From positions 62,001 to 126,000 of the forward strand of contig VXUA01000071.1 of assembly GCA_009837185.1 (NCBI GenBank): a stretch of 64,000 nucleotides of DNA, read 5' to 3'. This document shows, one piece after another, positions 1 to 8,105 of the stretch. The stretch's first letter is position 1; every line of letters starts with the position of its first letter. The translations under genes were made by a program, and so were the position numbers. Below the pieces are notes generated by a model. That model was not told where the DNA came from, did not search any database, and was given only the letters and a program-made list of their open reading frames with translations. This DNA is from Gammaproteobacteria bacterium. GTDB lineage: Bacteria; Pseudomonadota; Gammaproteobacteria; Pseudomonadales; Azotimanducaceae.

Positions 1-121
1 GATATTGAAAAAGGTTTTCGGGTGGGTCGGTGAAGCTAGTGAGGTGATTCCACCCCTTAACACCAAAAGGTCGAGACACACGCCCAACGACCACGAATGA
101 CTGTGTGATTGCCGATTGCAT
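1..121 (-). CDS. rimM: Ribosome maturation factor RimM, N-terminal part
   Basis: The reverse strand opens with an ATG at 119-121 and reads MQSAITQSFVVVGRVSRPFG followed by VKGW and SFTDPPENLF, the typical RimM N-terminus (VGR...G.KGW....SFTD). Only about 40 codons are present because the gene runs off the left edge of the window. RimM is a 16S rRNA and 30S assembly factor that binds S19 and acts late in head maturation. It lies 37 bp downstream of rpsP on the same strand, the normal gammaproteobacterial order rpsP-rimM-trmD-rplS, so co-transcription with rpsP is likely. The frame is too short to judge the rest of the protein. Confidence 0.9.
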   Translation of the reverse strand, partial: MQSAITQSFVVVGRVSRPFGVKGWNHLTSFTDPPENLFQY

Positions 122-158
122 GTCTTCTAAACACTGAGATTTTTGTCAAATGATCAAT

Positions 159-1043
159 TTATGAGGACTTGTCATCATCAGACTTCGCATCCTCGTCGTC
201 TGAAGCCTTTTCGACATCGAGCTCACCTGTCGTGTCTTCTGTAGCATCCTCTGATGAGTCAACTTCGTCTGATTGAGCTGCTGACTCAGACTCAACTGCA
301 TCTTCTTGTTCCACAGATTCCTCTTCTTCAACCTCAGTGCTTGTTTCCGTTGCTTCCTCCGAGGTTTCTTCTTCCTCTGCCGAGTCTTCCGAGACCGTGT
401 CGTCTTCAGCTTCTTCCGCGGGTTCCTCTATTTCTACGGTGGCCTCGGCCCCGGCTTCTACGTCCGCAGACTCTTCTTGGGAAACTGTGTCTTCCGCAAC
501 GTCTTCTAGCCCAGCACTCTTTTCCGATGACTGCGGTTCCGGGGTTGAATCCACCGAATCAGACTCATCGGTATCTTTCGTCGCCACTTCTTCTGTTGCG
601 TCTACTTCTGAAGACTCAGCTGCAACTTCCTGATCCGTTTCTTCTGCGATGGCTTCAGAATCAGCAGTTGCAACTTCCGATTCTTCAGTCTTAACCGATG
701 TATCTTCGCTCTCTTCCGCTGCCGTCTTTTCTTGTTCTTGATCATCGGCAATCGAGCTTTCAATTGGCTCGGTCGCAACAGGTTCCGGTGGTAGCGCATC
801 CAATATACGAGCTCTAGCAACAATACTCTTAACTTTTGGCGACAACTGTGCGCCAACACTCAACCAGTGGTCGACCCGTTCGAGATCGACCCGCAACGGT
901 TCAGATTTGCCGCGCGCGACGGGATTGTAAAAACCTACTCTTTCGATGAATCTTCCGTCCCGAGGACTACGCTTATCAGCAACCGCCAGATGATAAAACG
1001 GCTTTTTCTTTGTACCTGCTCGAGACAGGCGAATTACTACCAT
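159..1043 (-). CDS. rpsP: 30S ribosomal protein S16 with ~200-residue acidic tail
   Basis: Residues 1 to about 82 are a normal S16: the start [21 protein letters not shown], the [19 protein letters not shown] motif, and the end near [12 protein letters not shown]16 binds 16S rRNA in the body of the small subunit. Bacterial S16 is usually about 80 to 100 residues, but this protein is 294. After about residue 85 it continues, without a stop, as a low-complexity stretch made almost only of E, D, S, T, A, V and Q with few lysines, ending [13 protein letters not shown]. The tail should be intrinsically disordered and strongly negative. Short acidic S16 tails occur in some proteobacteria; one of this length is striking. 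The ATG at 1041-1043 has no strong Shine-Dalgarno, but the S16 homology begins right there. A good promoter lies at 1119-1147. Confidence 0.93.
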   Translation of the reverse strand: MVVIRLSRAGTKKKPFYHLAVADKRSPRDGRFIERVGFYNPVARGKSEPLRVDLERVDHWLSVGAQLSPKVKSIVARARILDALPPEPVATEPIESSIADDQEQEKTAAEESEDTSVKTEESEVATADSEAIAEETDQEVAAESSEVDATEEVATKDTDESDSVDSTPEPQSSEKSAGLEDVAEDTVSQEESADVEAGAEATVEIEEPAEEAEDDTVSEDSAEEEETSEEATETSTEVEEEESVEQEDAVESESAAQSDEVDSSEDATEDTTGELDVEKASDDEDAKSDDDKSS

Positions 1044-1118
1044 GTTGAGATTAGAACCAATGCCAAATTGAAGCGTGGAATTTTACAAGAATTGTACCGA
1101 ATTTGGAAATGTTTCGGG

Positions 1119-1147
1119 ATTATTCAACGATTGTTAGTACTAGTCAA
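1119..1147 (-). promoter_or_regulatory. Sigma-70 promoter for rpsP-rimM
   Basis: On the reverse strand TTGACT (1142-1147) is followed after exactly 17 bp by AATAAT (1119-1124). Each hexamer matches five of six consensus bases. Transcription would start near 1112, giving a leader of about 70 nt before rpsP. The rest of the gene-free stretch 1044-1387 shows no other convincing element and no clear terminator for the upstream gene at 1388. Confidence 0.65.
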
Positions 1148-1387
1148 AAACAGTCAAGGACAGGAATTGGTGCCTCAGGTCCAGTCGCTAGCTTAACCCA
1201 AGCCAGATTGGTTAGCCGAACACAAACGATTGATGAACAAATTTTTCAACAACTATCGTACATAAAACGTCGCAAATTCGTAACTATTTGGACTGAGAAA
1301 TATGAACTTGAAGGTTACGGTACAGCAGCAGTCAATGCTTGACTCTTTCGTACGCATAGGAACGATTCTCTACATTTATGTACAGTA

Positions 1388-2221
1388 CTATCGCTTGACT
1401 TTCAGACTCAAACTCAAAGACCAACTACTCAGTTTGCTGATTCTGGTAGTATTCTTCGCGTCCGGGATCGGGTGTCGAAGATAACTCGCGCTCCGAACTA
1501 GGTCATCCGTTCTTCGATGTGCCATCTTCAGACCGATCAGTACGCGACGGCTAATCTGGTAATCCATACCAGCGGATACGTTGACAGCCCACACGAAGTC
1601 TTCTAAATCAACATTTTGCAGTACATTGAAACGCGAGACTTGTTGATCGTTGCACGGTTCGTTGATACAGTGGTACTCCGATCGAAAGATCAATTCTTCA
1701 ATCTGAACACGACTTACACCTACTCCGAATCCGATGTAGGCGGTAAGTGGAATCGAGTTTGTCACTCGAAAATCTCGGTACGTATTTAACATCAGTCCAC
1801 TGAACGAAATGCTACCAATCCTAGACTCGACCTCGTTACTGTATTCCGAATTTTCATCCAAGACTACAGGCGAACGGTCCAGAAAAGTGAGACTTTCATA
1901 TATCTGTCGAATGTCGTTGCTGGCAAGTGCCACAGCCAATTCCGCCCTATATTCGTTGATTGACTTGCCGATCGACAGTTCCATGCCATATCCAGTATGG
2001 GTTTCTAAATTGTAAAACCACCTATAACCGTCTGGTTCTTCTGGACACAAGAACGTTGGGTAGCAGACGCTATCGGTATTGAAACCAGCTTGTTGCAACA
2101 CGTCCATCCAGTCCGTACCAAGAGTAAGTCCAATATACCAATCGGAACTTTGACTTGATAGATTGCTCACACACAGTACCGCGAGCACCAATGCGACCGA
2201 AAATTTCAACGTCTTCACCAT
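1388..2221 (-). CDS. Predicted outer-membrane beta-barrel protein
   Basis: The 277-residue product starts with a classic signal peptide (MVKTLKFSVALVLAVLCVSNLSS, cleavage likely near SSQS). The rest alternates polar and hydrophobic residues, has an aromatic-rich start (DWYIGLTLGTDWMD), and contains segments such as SIPLTAYIGFGVGVSR and WAVNVSAGMDYQISRRVLIGLKM that look like barrel strands. It ends in strand-like SWSLSLSLKVKR. I do not recognise a named family; an OmpA- or OmpW-like eight-strand barrel is possible. Four cysteines (CYPTFLC and CINEPC) suggest loop disulfides. It sits between ffh and rpsP, 61 bp below ffh, a place where many gammaproteobacteria have no gene. A GAGAAG-type ribosome site lies just before the ATG. 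Confidence 0.7.
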   Translation of the reverse strand: MVKTLKFSVALVLAVLCVSNLSSQSSDWYIGLTLGTDWMDVLQQAGFNTDSVCYPTFLCPEEPDGYRWFYNLETHTGYGMELSIGKSINEYRAELAVALASNDIRQIYESLTFLDRSPVVLDENSEYSNEVESRIGSISFSGLMLNTYRDFRVTNSIPLTAYIGFGVGVSRVQIEELIFRSEYHCINEPCNDQQVSRFNVLQNVDLEDFVWAVNVSAGMDYQISRRVLIGLKMAHRRTDDLVRSASYLRHPIPDAKNTTRISKLSSWSLSLSLKVKR

Positions 2222-2282
2222 TCTTTCTTCTCAACAAGGATGTCAAGCGTTCCCAGCTTGAAACAGCACAACATTAGAGCTG

Positions 2283-3641
2283 TCATTTCATTTTCAGCTG
2301 CTCGGGGTTCATCGCCGCCATGGCCCGTGTGAGATGTTTCTTACGACCCATACGTTTCATTTGCTTTTCTAGCTGTTGAAATTTTCGTAAAGTGAGATTT
2401 ACGTCTTGGACTCGCGTTCCGCTACCGCTTGCAATTCTTCTCTTACGGGACGGCGAATTATTGACGAGGTTAGGAAACAACTTCTCTCTCGACGTCATAG
2501 AGTCGATTATCACGCATTGTTTCTGAATCTCCGCTTCGTCGACGTCTTTGATTTTTGCATTCATTGAACCTAAATTCGGCAGCATATCAAGCATGCTTGA
2601 GCGTCCACCCATCTCAACGAACTGCGATAACTGGTCTCGCATATCTTCCAGATTAAATTTTCTCCCACTAACGATTTTTTTGCCGAGTCGTTGCGCTTTC
2701 TTGTGGTCTAGTTTTCGTTCTGCTTCTTCGAGATAAGAGAGCACGTCTCCCATGCCCAGAATCCGTGAAGCGATTCGATCGGGGTGGAAAGGCTCTAACG
2801 AATCGATGCCTTCACCTGTACCGATGAACTTTATGGGTTTGCCCAGAACTGATCGAACAGACAACGCAGCACCACCTCGCGTGTCCGCGTCTGCCTTAGC
2901 TAGTATTACGCCAGTTAACGGTAGTGCGTCCTGGAATGCTTTCGCGGTATTCGCGGCATCTTGACCGGTCATTGCGTCGACGACGAAGAGCGTTTCCCTC
3001 GGTTGCAGTACTTTGTGAAGCGTTGTAATTTCGGCCATCATCGTATCATCTATAGTGAGGCGACCCGCTGTATCCACAACCAACACTTCATCAAACTGCT
3101 TTTGCGAGTCTTTTAGAGCACTCATTACAATTTTTTCAGGACTATTGTTGATATTGGAGGATATGCATCGAACACCTGCTTCTCCCGCTAAGATCTCAAG
3201 TTGTTCGAGCGCGGCGGGACGATACACGTCTGCAGAAACAACCGCAACTTGCTTCTCTTCGCGCTCTTTCAATAGTTTCGCTAGTTTAATTGCCGTAGTG
3301 GTTTTACCGACACCCTGAAGCCCAGCCATCAATACTACATTGGGACGACTCCCACCATCAAGATCAAGCCGATTATTTGTTCCTCCCATGATCTCGACTA
3401 AGGACTCATGAACGATCTTTATGAATGCATCACCCGGCTGGGTTTGTCGAGCTACTGTTTGGCCGATTGCTTTTTGCTGTACGGTTTGTACAAAATCAAG
3501 TACGACACTAAACGCGACATCAGCATCCAACAACGCAGTGCGGACTTCCCGCATGGCATCTTTTATGTTGCTTTCCGTTAGCTTCCTGTGCTTTAGAGGG
3601 AGCAGGACGTTCGATAACTTGTCAGATAAATTACTAAACAC
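2283..3641 (-). CDS. ffh: Signal recognition particle protein Ffh (SRP54)
   Basis: Ffh is the GTPase of the signal recognition particle; with 4.5S RNA (encoded here at about 42.6 kb) it delivers nascent inner-membrane proteins to FtsY. The 452-residue length is normal. The N domain covers roughly residues 1-85. The P-loop GLQGVGKTTT is at residues 108-117, DTAGRL follows near 190, and the RGG insertion motif is in ADTRGGAALS. The usual TKLD guanine motif is AKAD here, a mild deviation. The methionine-rich M domain occupies the last ~130 residues (GMGD, MKRMGRKKHLTRAM). The start is GTG at 3639-3641, fixed by the conserved MFxNLSDKL beginning. It is divergent from the ypjD-like gene, with 131 bp between them. 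Confidence 0.97.
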   Translation of the reverse strand: MFSNLSDKLSNVLLPLKHRKLTESNIKDAMREVRTALLDADVAFSVVLDFVQTVQQKAIGQTVARQTQPGDAFIKIVHESLVEIMGGTNNRLDLDGGSRPNVVLMAGLQGVGKTTTAIKLAKLLKEREEKQVAVVSADVYRPAALEQLEILAGEAGVRCISSNINNSPEKIVMSALKDSQKQFDEVLVVDTAGRLTIDDTMMAEITTLHKVLQPRETLFVVDAMTGQDAANTAKAFQDALPLTGVILAKADADTRGGAALSVRSVLGKPIKFIGTGEGIDSLEPFHPDRIASRILGMGDVLSYLEEAERKLDHKKAQRLGKKIVSGRKFNLEDMRDQLSQFVEMGGRSSMLDMLPNLGSMNAKIKDVDEAEIQKQCVIIDSMTSREKLFPNLVNNSPSRKRRIASGSGTRVQDVNLTLRKFQQLEKQMKRMGRKKHLTRAMAAMNPEQLKMK

Positions 3642-3772
3642 TTGGAAAAAACTTGTGGATCATTGAGCCCAGAATATTGGGCTATCGTTACAAAGTATAG
3701 GTAAGAACCTATGCCGCAGACTCTACTCTACAGCCAACTCCCTCTTTTACTCATCATCTCAACTCTGTCAAC

Positions 3773-4579
3773 ATGACATTCGCGGACTTTGTCGTTCCCC
3801 TATTGATCGGAATAAGCTACCTGACTGCTGCTGTTCTGGTTTTTGGGCTCCGCGGTTCTAAACGTGGTCTGTACAGCGTTGTTTACGTTCTCGGAATCTT
3901 AGCGACGGTTCTTCATGCAGGGTACGCCTACTCTCGATTTTGGGTTCCAGGAGGAATCGACTTCGCAATCTATCCAATCTTGCTCGTGGTTACTCTGTGT
4001 ATCGCGTTAATCGTGCAAGTTGAACACGTCTACCAACCCAACCGTGCGAAACCGATATTGTTTGTATCCTACGTCGTGATTGGGCCAGTAATAGCGATCG
4101 GTGCATTGTTTCACCAAGAAGGTACTCATATAACCAGCGCGTTACCCAACTTGACTGTACATGCGCTTTCGAGTCTCGCCGCATACTCCATATTAGCTTA
4201 TGCTGCTTGCCATGCGATCTTACTGATTTATCTCGACTATGCACTTAGAGCAAACGCAACCAACGCGTTCCTCAGTATGTTTCCCCCACTTGAGTCGGCG
4301 GAGAAGATCTTGTTTAACGCAATCTGGGTTGGGTTGTTGTTGTTGACGGGCGCAAACGTGTCAGGCTTAGTGTTTTTCTGGGGAGAGCTATTTTCGGAGA
4401 TAAGTCATCTACATATGATTTTCACGATGATCGCGTGGGTGTTGTATGCATTCGTAATGTTCGGGCACACTAAGTTTGGTTGGCGAGGAAACTTTACAAC
4501 GAGACTGTCGCTCATTGCTTTCGCTTTTCTATTGGCTGGCTACTTTGGCTTAAGGTTCATACTCAGGCTGACCACTTAA
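3773..4579 (+). CDS. ypjD: YpjD/CcsA-family integral membrane protein
   Basis: The protein has 268 residues and about eight hydrophobic helices with short loops, the layout of the YpjD branch of the CcsA/CcmC cytochrome-c-assembly superfamily. Histidines inside or near helices (VLHAGYAYSRFW, LTVHALSSLAAY, ISHLHMIFTMIAW) resemble the heme-handling histidines of that superfamily. The exact role of YpjD is not settled in the literature I know. The gene is divergent from ffh and is followed by a corB-like gene 20 bp downstream; ffh/ypjD/corB neighbours are common in gammaproteobacteria, which supports the call. ATG at 3773. Confidence 0.85.
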   Translation: MTFADFVVPLLIGISYLTAAVLVFGLRGSKRGLYSVVYVLGILATVLHAGYAYSRFWVPGGIDFAIYPILLVVTLCIALIVQVEHVYQPNRAKPILFVSYVVIGPVIAIGALFHQEGTHITSALPNLTVHALSSLAAYSILAYAACHAILLIYLDYALRANATNAFLSMFPPLESAEKILFNAIWVGLLLLTGANVSGLVFFWGELFSEISHLHMIFTMIAWVLYAFVMFGHTKFGWRGNFTTRLSLIAFAFLLAGYFGLRFILRLTT

Positions 4580-4599
4580 ACAGACACACTATTCGAAAT

Positions 4600-5934
4600 A
4601 TGGATCTCTCTCTTATATTACAAGGAATCGCAGTTTTCTTGTTGTTACTGTGTAGTGCATATTTCTCTAGTTCAGAAACAGCAATGATGAAACTGAATCC
4701 GTACCGACTCAAACACATGGTGCTAGAAGGGCACCGCGGAGCGCGTAAAGCGAATCGAATGTTGCGCAAGACGGACCGGTTGTTAAGTGTAATACTCATT
4801 GGGAATAACTTAGTAAATATTTGCGCAGCGGTAATAACTGCTAACATTTGCAAAGAGCTGTTCGGTTTTCTCGGCGAGGCCATGGCCGATGCCATATCCG
4901 TCATATCGTTGACAATAGTCGTATTGATTTTTGCGGAGATTGCACCGAAAACTATCGCCGCGAGACGACCTGAGACGATCGCATTTCCGTCAACTTATCT
5001 ACTCGACCCACTACAACGATTGCTAGCACCCGTCGTAACGTTCGTAAACTATTTCGCTCGAATGATCGTCGACCTCTTCGTGAAAAAAGTCAAACCGGAA
5101 CCCTCCTCCTTGTCCCTCGATGAATTGCGTACGGTCGTTCAGCGTGACAGTGACATTGATCTAAAGCGTCAGGCTATGTTGCTAGGGATTTTGGATTTAG
5201 GGAAAGCTACGGTCAACAACATCATGATCCCCTATCAGAAAGTTAAAGGAGTCGATGTTGCGAAGTCCAAAGAAGCTATCGTTAGGGACATAGTTAAGGC
5301 ACAACATACTCGACTCCCAGTCTATCACGAGGAACTCAATGGCGTTATCGGTGTTTTTCACATGAAACGCTCCGGCGAACTCTTTGAAGCAGGCGAATTC
5401 GACCAAAAACAGTTTGAACGTGAGCTAGAACCCCCAACTTTTGTACCGAGTGGTACTCCTTTGTCGACTCAGTTGATTAACTTTCAACAAAACAAACAAA
5501 GGATTGCTCATGTAGTCGATGAATATGGTACGATCTTAGGAATTGTGACGTTGGAAGACATCCTTGAAGAAGTCGTGGGAGAATTCACGACCGACATTAA
5601 CGCTACAGTTACCGATGTCTACCCTCAGAACGACGGGACCTTCGTAATTAATGGGCGGGCACTTCTACGAGAAATAAACATTAGCTTGAACTGGGATCTC
5701 CCGATCACAGGTCCTAGAACTATGAATGGTCTAATATTGGAGTGTCTTGAAGCTATACCGGACGGACCTACGTGTGTTAAAATCGAAACTGAAGAGGCTC
5801 AGTTTATTATGGAGACGATCCTTGTGCGAGAAAACGTTATTAGGAGTCTGCGGGTTATGCATCAAAAGATCGACCGAGAACTGAGCGAAGACGAAGAACA
5901 AACTATAGATTCAGAACAGGAGTCCAAAGCGTGA
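4600..5934 (+). CDS. corB: CorB/HlyC-CorC family CNNM-type transporter
   Basis: The product (444 residues) has a DUF21/CNNM membrane domain at about 1-190 (start MDLSLILQGIAVFLLLLCSA, with SSSETAMMKLNPYRL), a CBS pair at roughly 200-340 (IMIPYQKV, TRLPVYHEELNGVIGVFH, RIAHVVDEYGTILGIVTLEDILEEVVGE) and a C-terminal CorC/HlyC domain. The family is implicated in magnesium or cobalt efflux and tolerance. A longer open frame begins at 4480 inside the ypjD-like gene. I chose ATG 4600 because the homology and first membrane helix begin there. The last base pairs overlap the next gene as GTGA, implying translational coupling. Confidence 0.9.
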   Translation: MDLSLILQGIAVFLLLLCSAYFSSSETAMMKLNPYRLKHMVLEGHRGARKANRMLRKTDRLLSVILIGNNLVNICAAVITANICKELFGFLGEAMADAISVISLTIVVLIFAEIAPKTIAARRPETIAFPSTYLLDPLQRLLAPVVTFVNYFARMIVDLFVKKVKPEPSSLSLDELRTVVQRDSDIDLKRQAMLLGILDLGKATVNNIMIPYQKVKGVDVAKSKEAIVRDIVKAQHTRLPVYHEELNGVIGVFHMKRSGELFEAGEFDQKQFERELEPPTFVPSGTPLSTQLINFQQNKQRIAHVVDEYGTILGIVTLEDILEEVVGEFTTDINATVTDVYPQNDGTFVINGRALLREINISLNWDLPITGPRTMNGLILECLEAIPDGPTCVKIETEEAQFIMETILVRENVIRSLRVMHQKIDRELSEDEEQTIDSEQESKA

Positions 5935-6182
5935 TTTTTTCAGCATTTAAACGATGGTTCAGCCGCTCTAAATCGACTTCAAATAGGCCCGCAGAAGGCG
6001 CGGAGAGCATGTTTATCGCTCCTGCGGTAGCCCCTATCGGAGCTATTCATCCATCAGAAACAGACACTGAAGCCGACGAAACTGAAGCAGTTGAGGGAAA
6101 GGCCGTCGATACCGACAGCGGCGTTGACTCCTCGGGAGGAGAATCTAGTTGTGGGGCTTCGTGCGGCGCGATGTTTCCGTAG
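5931..6182 (+). CDS. Small acidic protein with Cys-Gly tail, function unknown
   Basis: This 83-residue protein starts at a GTG that overlaps the corB-like stop codon by four bases (GTGA), so it is probably translated by coupling. It has a basic N-terminus (IFSAFKRWFSRSKS), a short hydrophobic stretch (MFIAPAVAPIGAI), a long D/E/T linker, and ends GGESSCGASCGAMFP. The only two cysteines sit in that C-terminal SCGASCG motif. I do not recognise the family. The tail resembles a metal- or cofactor-binding end, or a peptide modification site, but no maturation enzyme is adjacent. It is convergent with leuA, one base apart from its stop. Confidence 0.6.
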   Translation: MIFSAFKRWFSRSKSTSNRPAEGAESMFIAPAVAPIGAIHPSETDTEADETEAVEGKAVDTDSGVDSSGGESSCGASCGAMFP

Positions 6183-6183
6183 C

Positions 6184-7968
6184 TTAGTTCGTTTGTCCAG
6201 AAGTTTCGCGCCATTGACGATTTAAAGCGGACAAAACAGCCAAGAAAGATCTCTCGATCACGTCTCGATCTCGGCTGATTCCAAAGTACTTTTGACCTTC
6301 GAAGCTAATGGTAGCGATGCCAAACTGCGGTACTTTCTGGAACACACCATCAAAATTGGACGTCCCGTATAGCTGGTAAGCCTCTAATTGGAGAGGTTCG
6401 TTGATAGTTTCGACCAGCGAGTTTACAAAACCGTCAATCGGTGTCGTACCGGTTCCCTTGAGTTCTAAGAAACTATCTGCCAAGGCCATTGACGCGTTGA
6501 CACTTATATCCGGCTCTTCACCGTCCACTTCCCAACGTAACAGCCTGTATGGACCAGATTCAACACTATATTCGATAAACAGTTGTTCGAGAATTTCGTC
6601 TGGAGAGACTTCACGCTGTTTGGTTTCAGTGAGTGACTGCACATCGCGTGCAAATTCCACCAGCATGTCTCGAGGAAGATGTATGTCGAAATACTCCTCG
6701 AGAATAAAGCCGACACCTCCTTTACCTGACTGACTGTTTACACGGACAGATTCGCGATACGATGCGCCAATGTCCGCTGGATCGATCGGTAAATATGGAA
6801 CTTCCCACCGTTCTCTATCTACTTGTGCCATACCCTTGCGGATGGCGTCTTGATGCGAACCGGAAAATGCCGTAAATACTAGATCGCCGGCGTATGGATG
6901 GCGTGGGTGCACGGGTAATTTGTTGATTCCGATAACTGTTTCCCGGATACCTGTCATATCGCGCAAATCTAACTGTGGGTCTACTCCTTGCGAGAACAAG
7001 TTCATTGCGACCGTAACCAAATCGCAATTTCCGGTGCGTTCACCATTGCCAAAAAGTGTCCCCTCTACTCGCTCCGCCCCAGCCATGAGCGCTAGTTCGG
7101 TGGCGGCGACGCCCGTGCCTCGATCATTGTGGGTATGGAGACTTATTACTGAAGAGTCTCGATACTTGTAATTACGACAGAAATACTCAATTTGATCTGC
7201 GTAGATATTTGGGGTTGCTAACTCGACAGTGGACGGTAGATTGATGATGATTTTGTCGTCAGGTGTAGCTCCCCAAGTCTTAGCGACAGATTCACTAACT
7301 TCAATCGCAAAATCTAGCTCCGTTCCAGTAAAACTTTCGGGTGAGTACTCAAACCGAATGTCAGTACTGCTTAATCCACCGCACATTTTTCGTACCAATT
7401 CTGTTCCGGACACTGCTAGATCGACGATCTCTGACTGGTCCATATCGAACACTACGCGACGTTGAAGCGTCGAAGTAGAGTTGTATAGGTGAAAGATTGC
7501 TTTCTTCGCACCGTCGAGAGCTTCAATAGTTCGAGTAATTAACTCTTCCCGCGCTTGGCACAAAACTTGTAAGGTTACGTTGTCGGGAACCAAGTCTTGA
7601 TCGATTAACTTCCGGATGAAATCAAAATCAGGTTGCGAAGCAGCAGGAAAACCAACTTCAATCTCGATAAATCCAATGTTTACGAGCAGCTCAAACATCC
7701 GAGTCTTTTCATCAACTGTCATCGGATCAATCAATGCCTGATTGCCATCGCGTAAGTCCACACTACACCACATAGGTGCTTCATTCAGCTGTTTGTGTGG
7801 CCAACTGCGATCCGGGAGTTGGATTGGAGAGAAAGCTCGGTACTTCCCATACGGCATGACACCGGACTTACTTCCTGATAGTTGGCTCTCGTTCATTGAC
7901 ATCAATAATTTGGCAAACTTAATTAAAGTAGATGATTCGGACAAATCATTACCGTATTTCCCCGGCAT
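6184..7968 (-). CDS. leuA: 2-isopropylmalate synthase
   Basis: LeuA condenses acetyl-CoA with 2-ketoisovalerate, the first committed step of leucine synthesis. The catalytic barrel is clear: WCSVDLRDGNQAL at the substrate/metal site, EVGFPAASQPDFDF, and the HxH metal motif in SLHTHNDRGTG. A C-terminal allosteric domain follows (SVNASMALADSFLELKGTGTTPIDGFVNSL). With MPYGKYRAF and LPDRSWP at the front, this is the longer LeuA type also found in actinobacteria and yeast. The ATG at 7968 gives 594 residues; an in-frame ATG at 7896 would give about 570, closer to the family length, and neither has a clear ribosome site. A perfect TATAAT lies at 7997-8002 on this strand, with a poor -35. Confidence 0.95.
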   Translation of the reverse strand: MPGKYGNDLSESSTLIKFAKLLMSMNESQLSGSKSGVMPYGKYRAFSPIQLPDRSWPHKQLNEAPMWCSVDLRDGNQALIDPMTVDEKTRMFELLVNIGFIEIEVGFPAASQPDFDFIRKLIDQDLVPDNVTLQVLCQAREELITRTIEALDGAKKAIFHLYNSTSTLQRRVVFDMDQSEIVDLAVSGTELVRKMCGGLSSTDIRFEYSPESFTGTELDFAIEVSESVAKTWGATPDDKIIINLPSTVELATPNIYADQIEYFCRNYKYRDSSVISLHTHNDRGTGVAATELALMAGAERVEGTLFGNGERTGNCDLVTVAMNLFSQGVDPQLDLRDMTGIRETVIGINKLPVHPRHPYAGDLVFTAFSGSHQDAIRKGMAQVDRERWEVPYLPIDPADIGASYRESVRVNSQSGKGGVGFILEEYFDIHLPRDMLVEFARDVQSLTETKQREVSPDEILEQLFIEYSVESGPYRLLRWEVDGEEPDISVNASMALADSFLELKGTGTTPIDGFVNSLVETINEPLQLEAYQLYGTSNFDGVFQKVPQFGIATISFEGQKYFGISRDRDVIERSFLAVLSALNRQWRETSGQTN

Positions 7969-8105
7969 TCAAGGCCCAAAGACTACTACACTTTCTATTA
8001 TAAAAACATCAATTACGAGAACACTTCGAATGAAATGAGATTCACCTCCGCACTTACAACTATGTCGTCGTGACCGCACTTACCAATCAACACCTCTTGT
8101 CCAAG

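Noticed and set aside
254-694. A 146-codon forward frame rich in Leu and Pro opposite rpsP
   Set aside because: It is the antisense shadow of the low-complexity acidic tail of S16; its composition follows the repeats and has no protein features.
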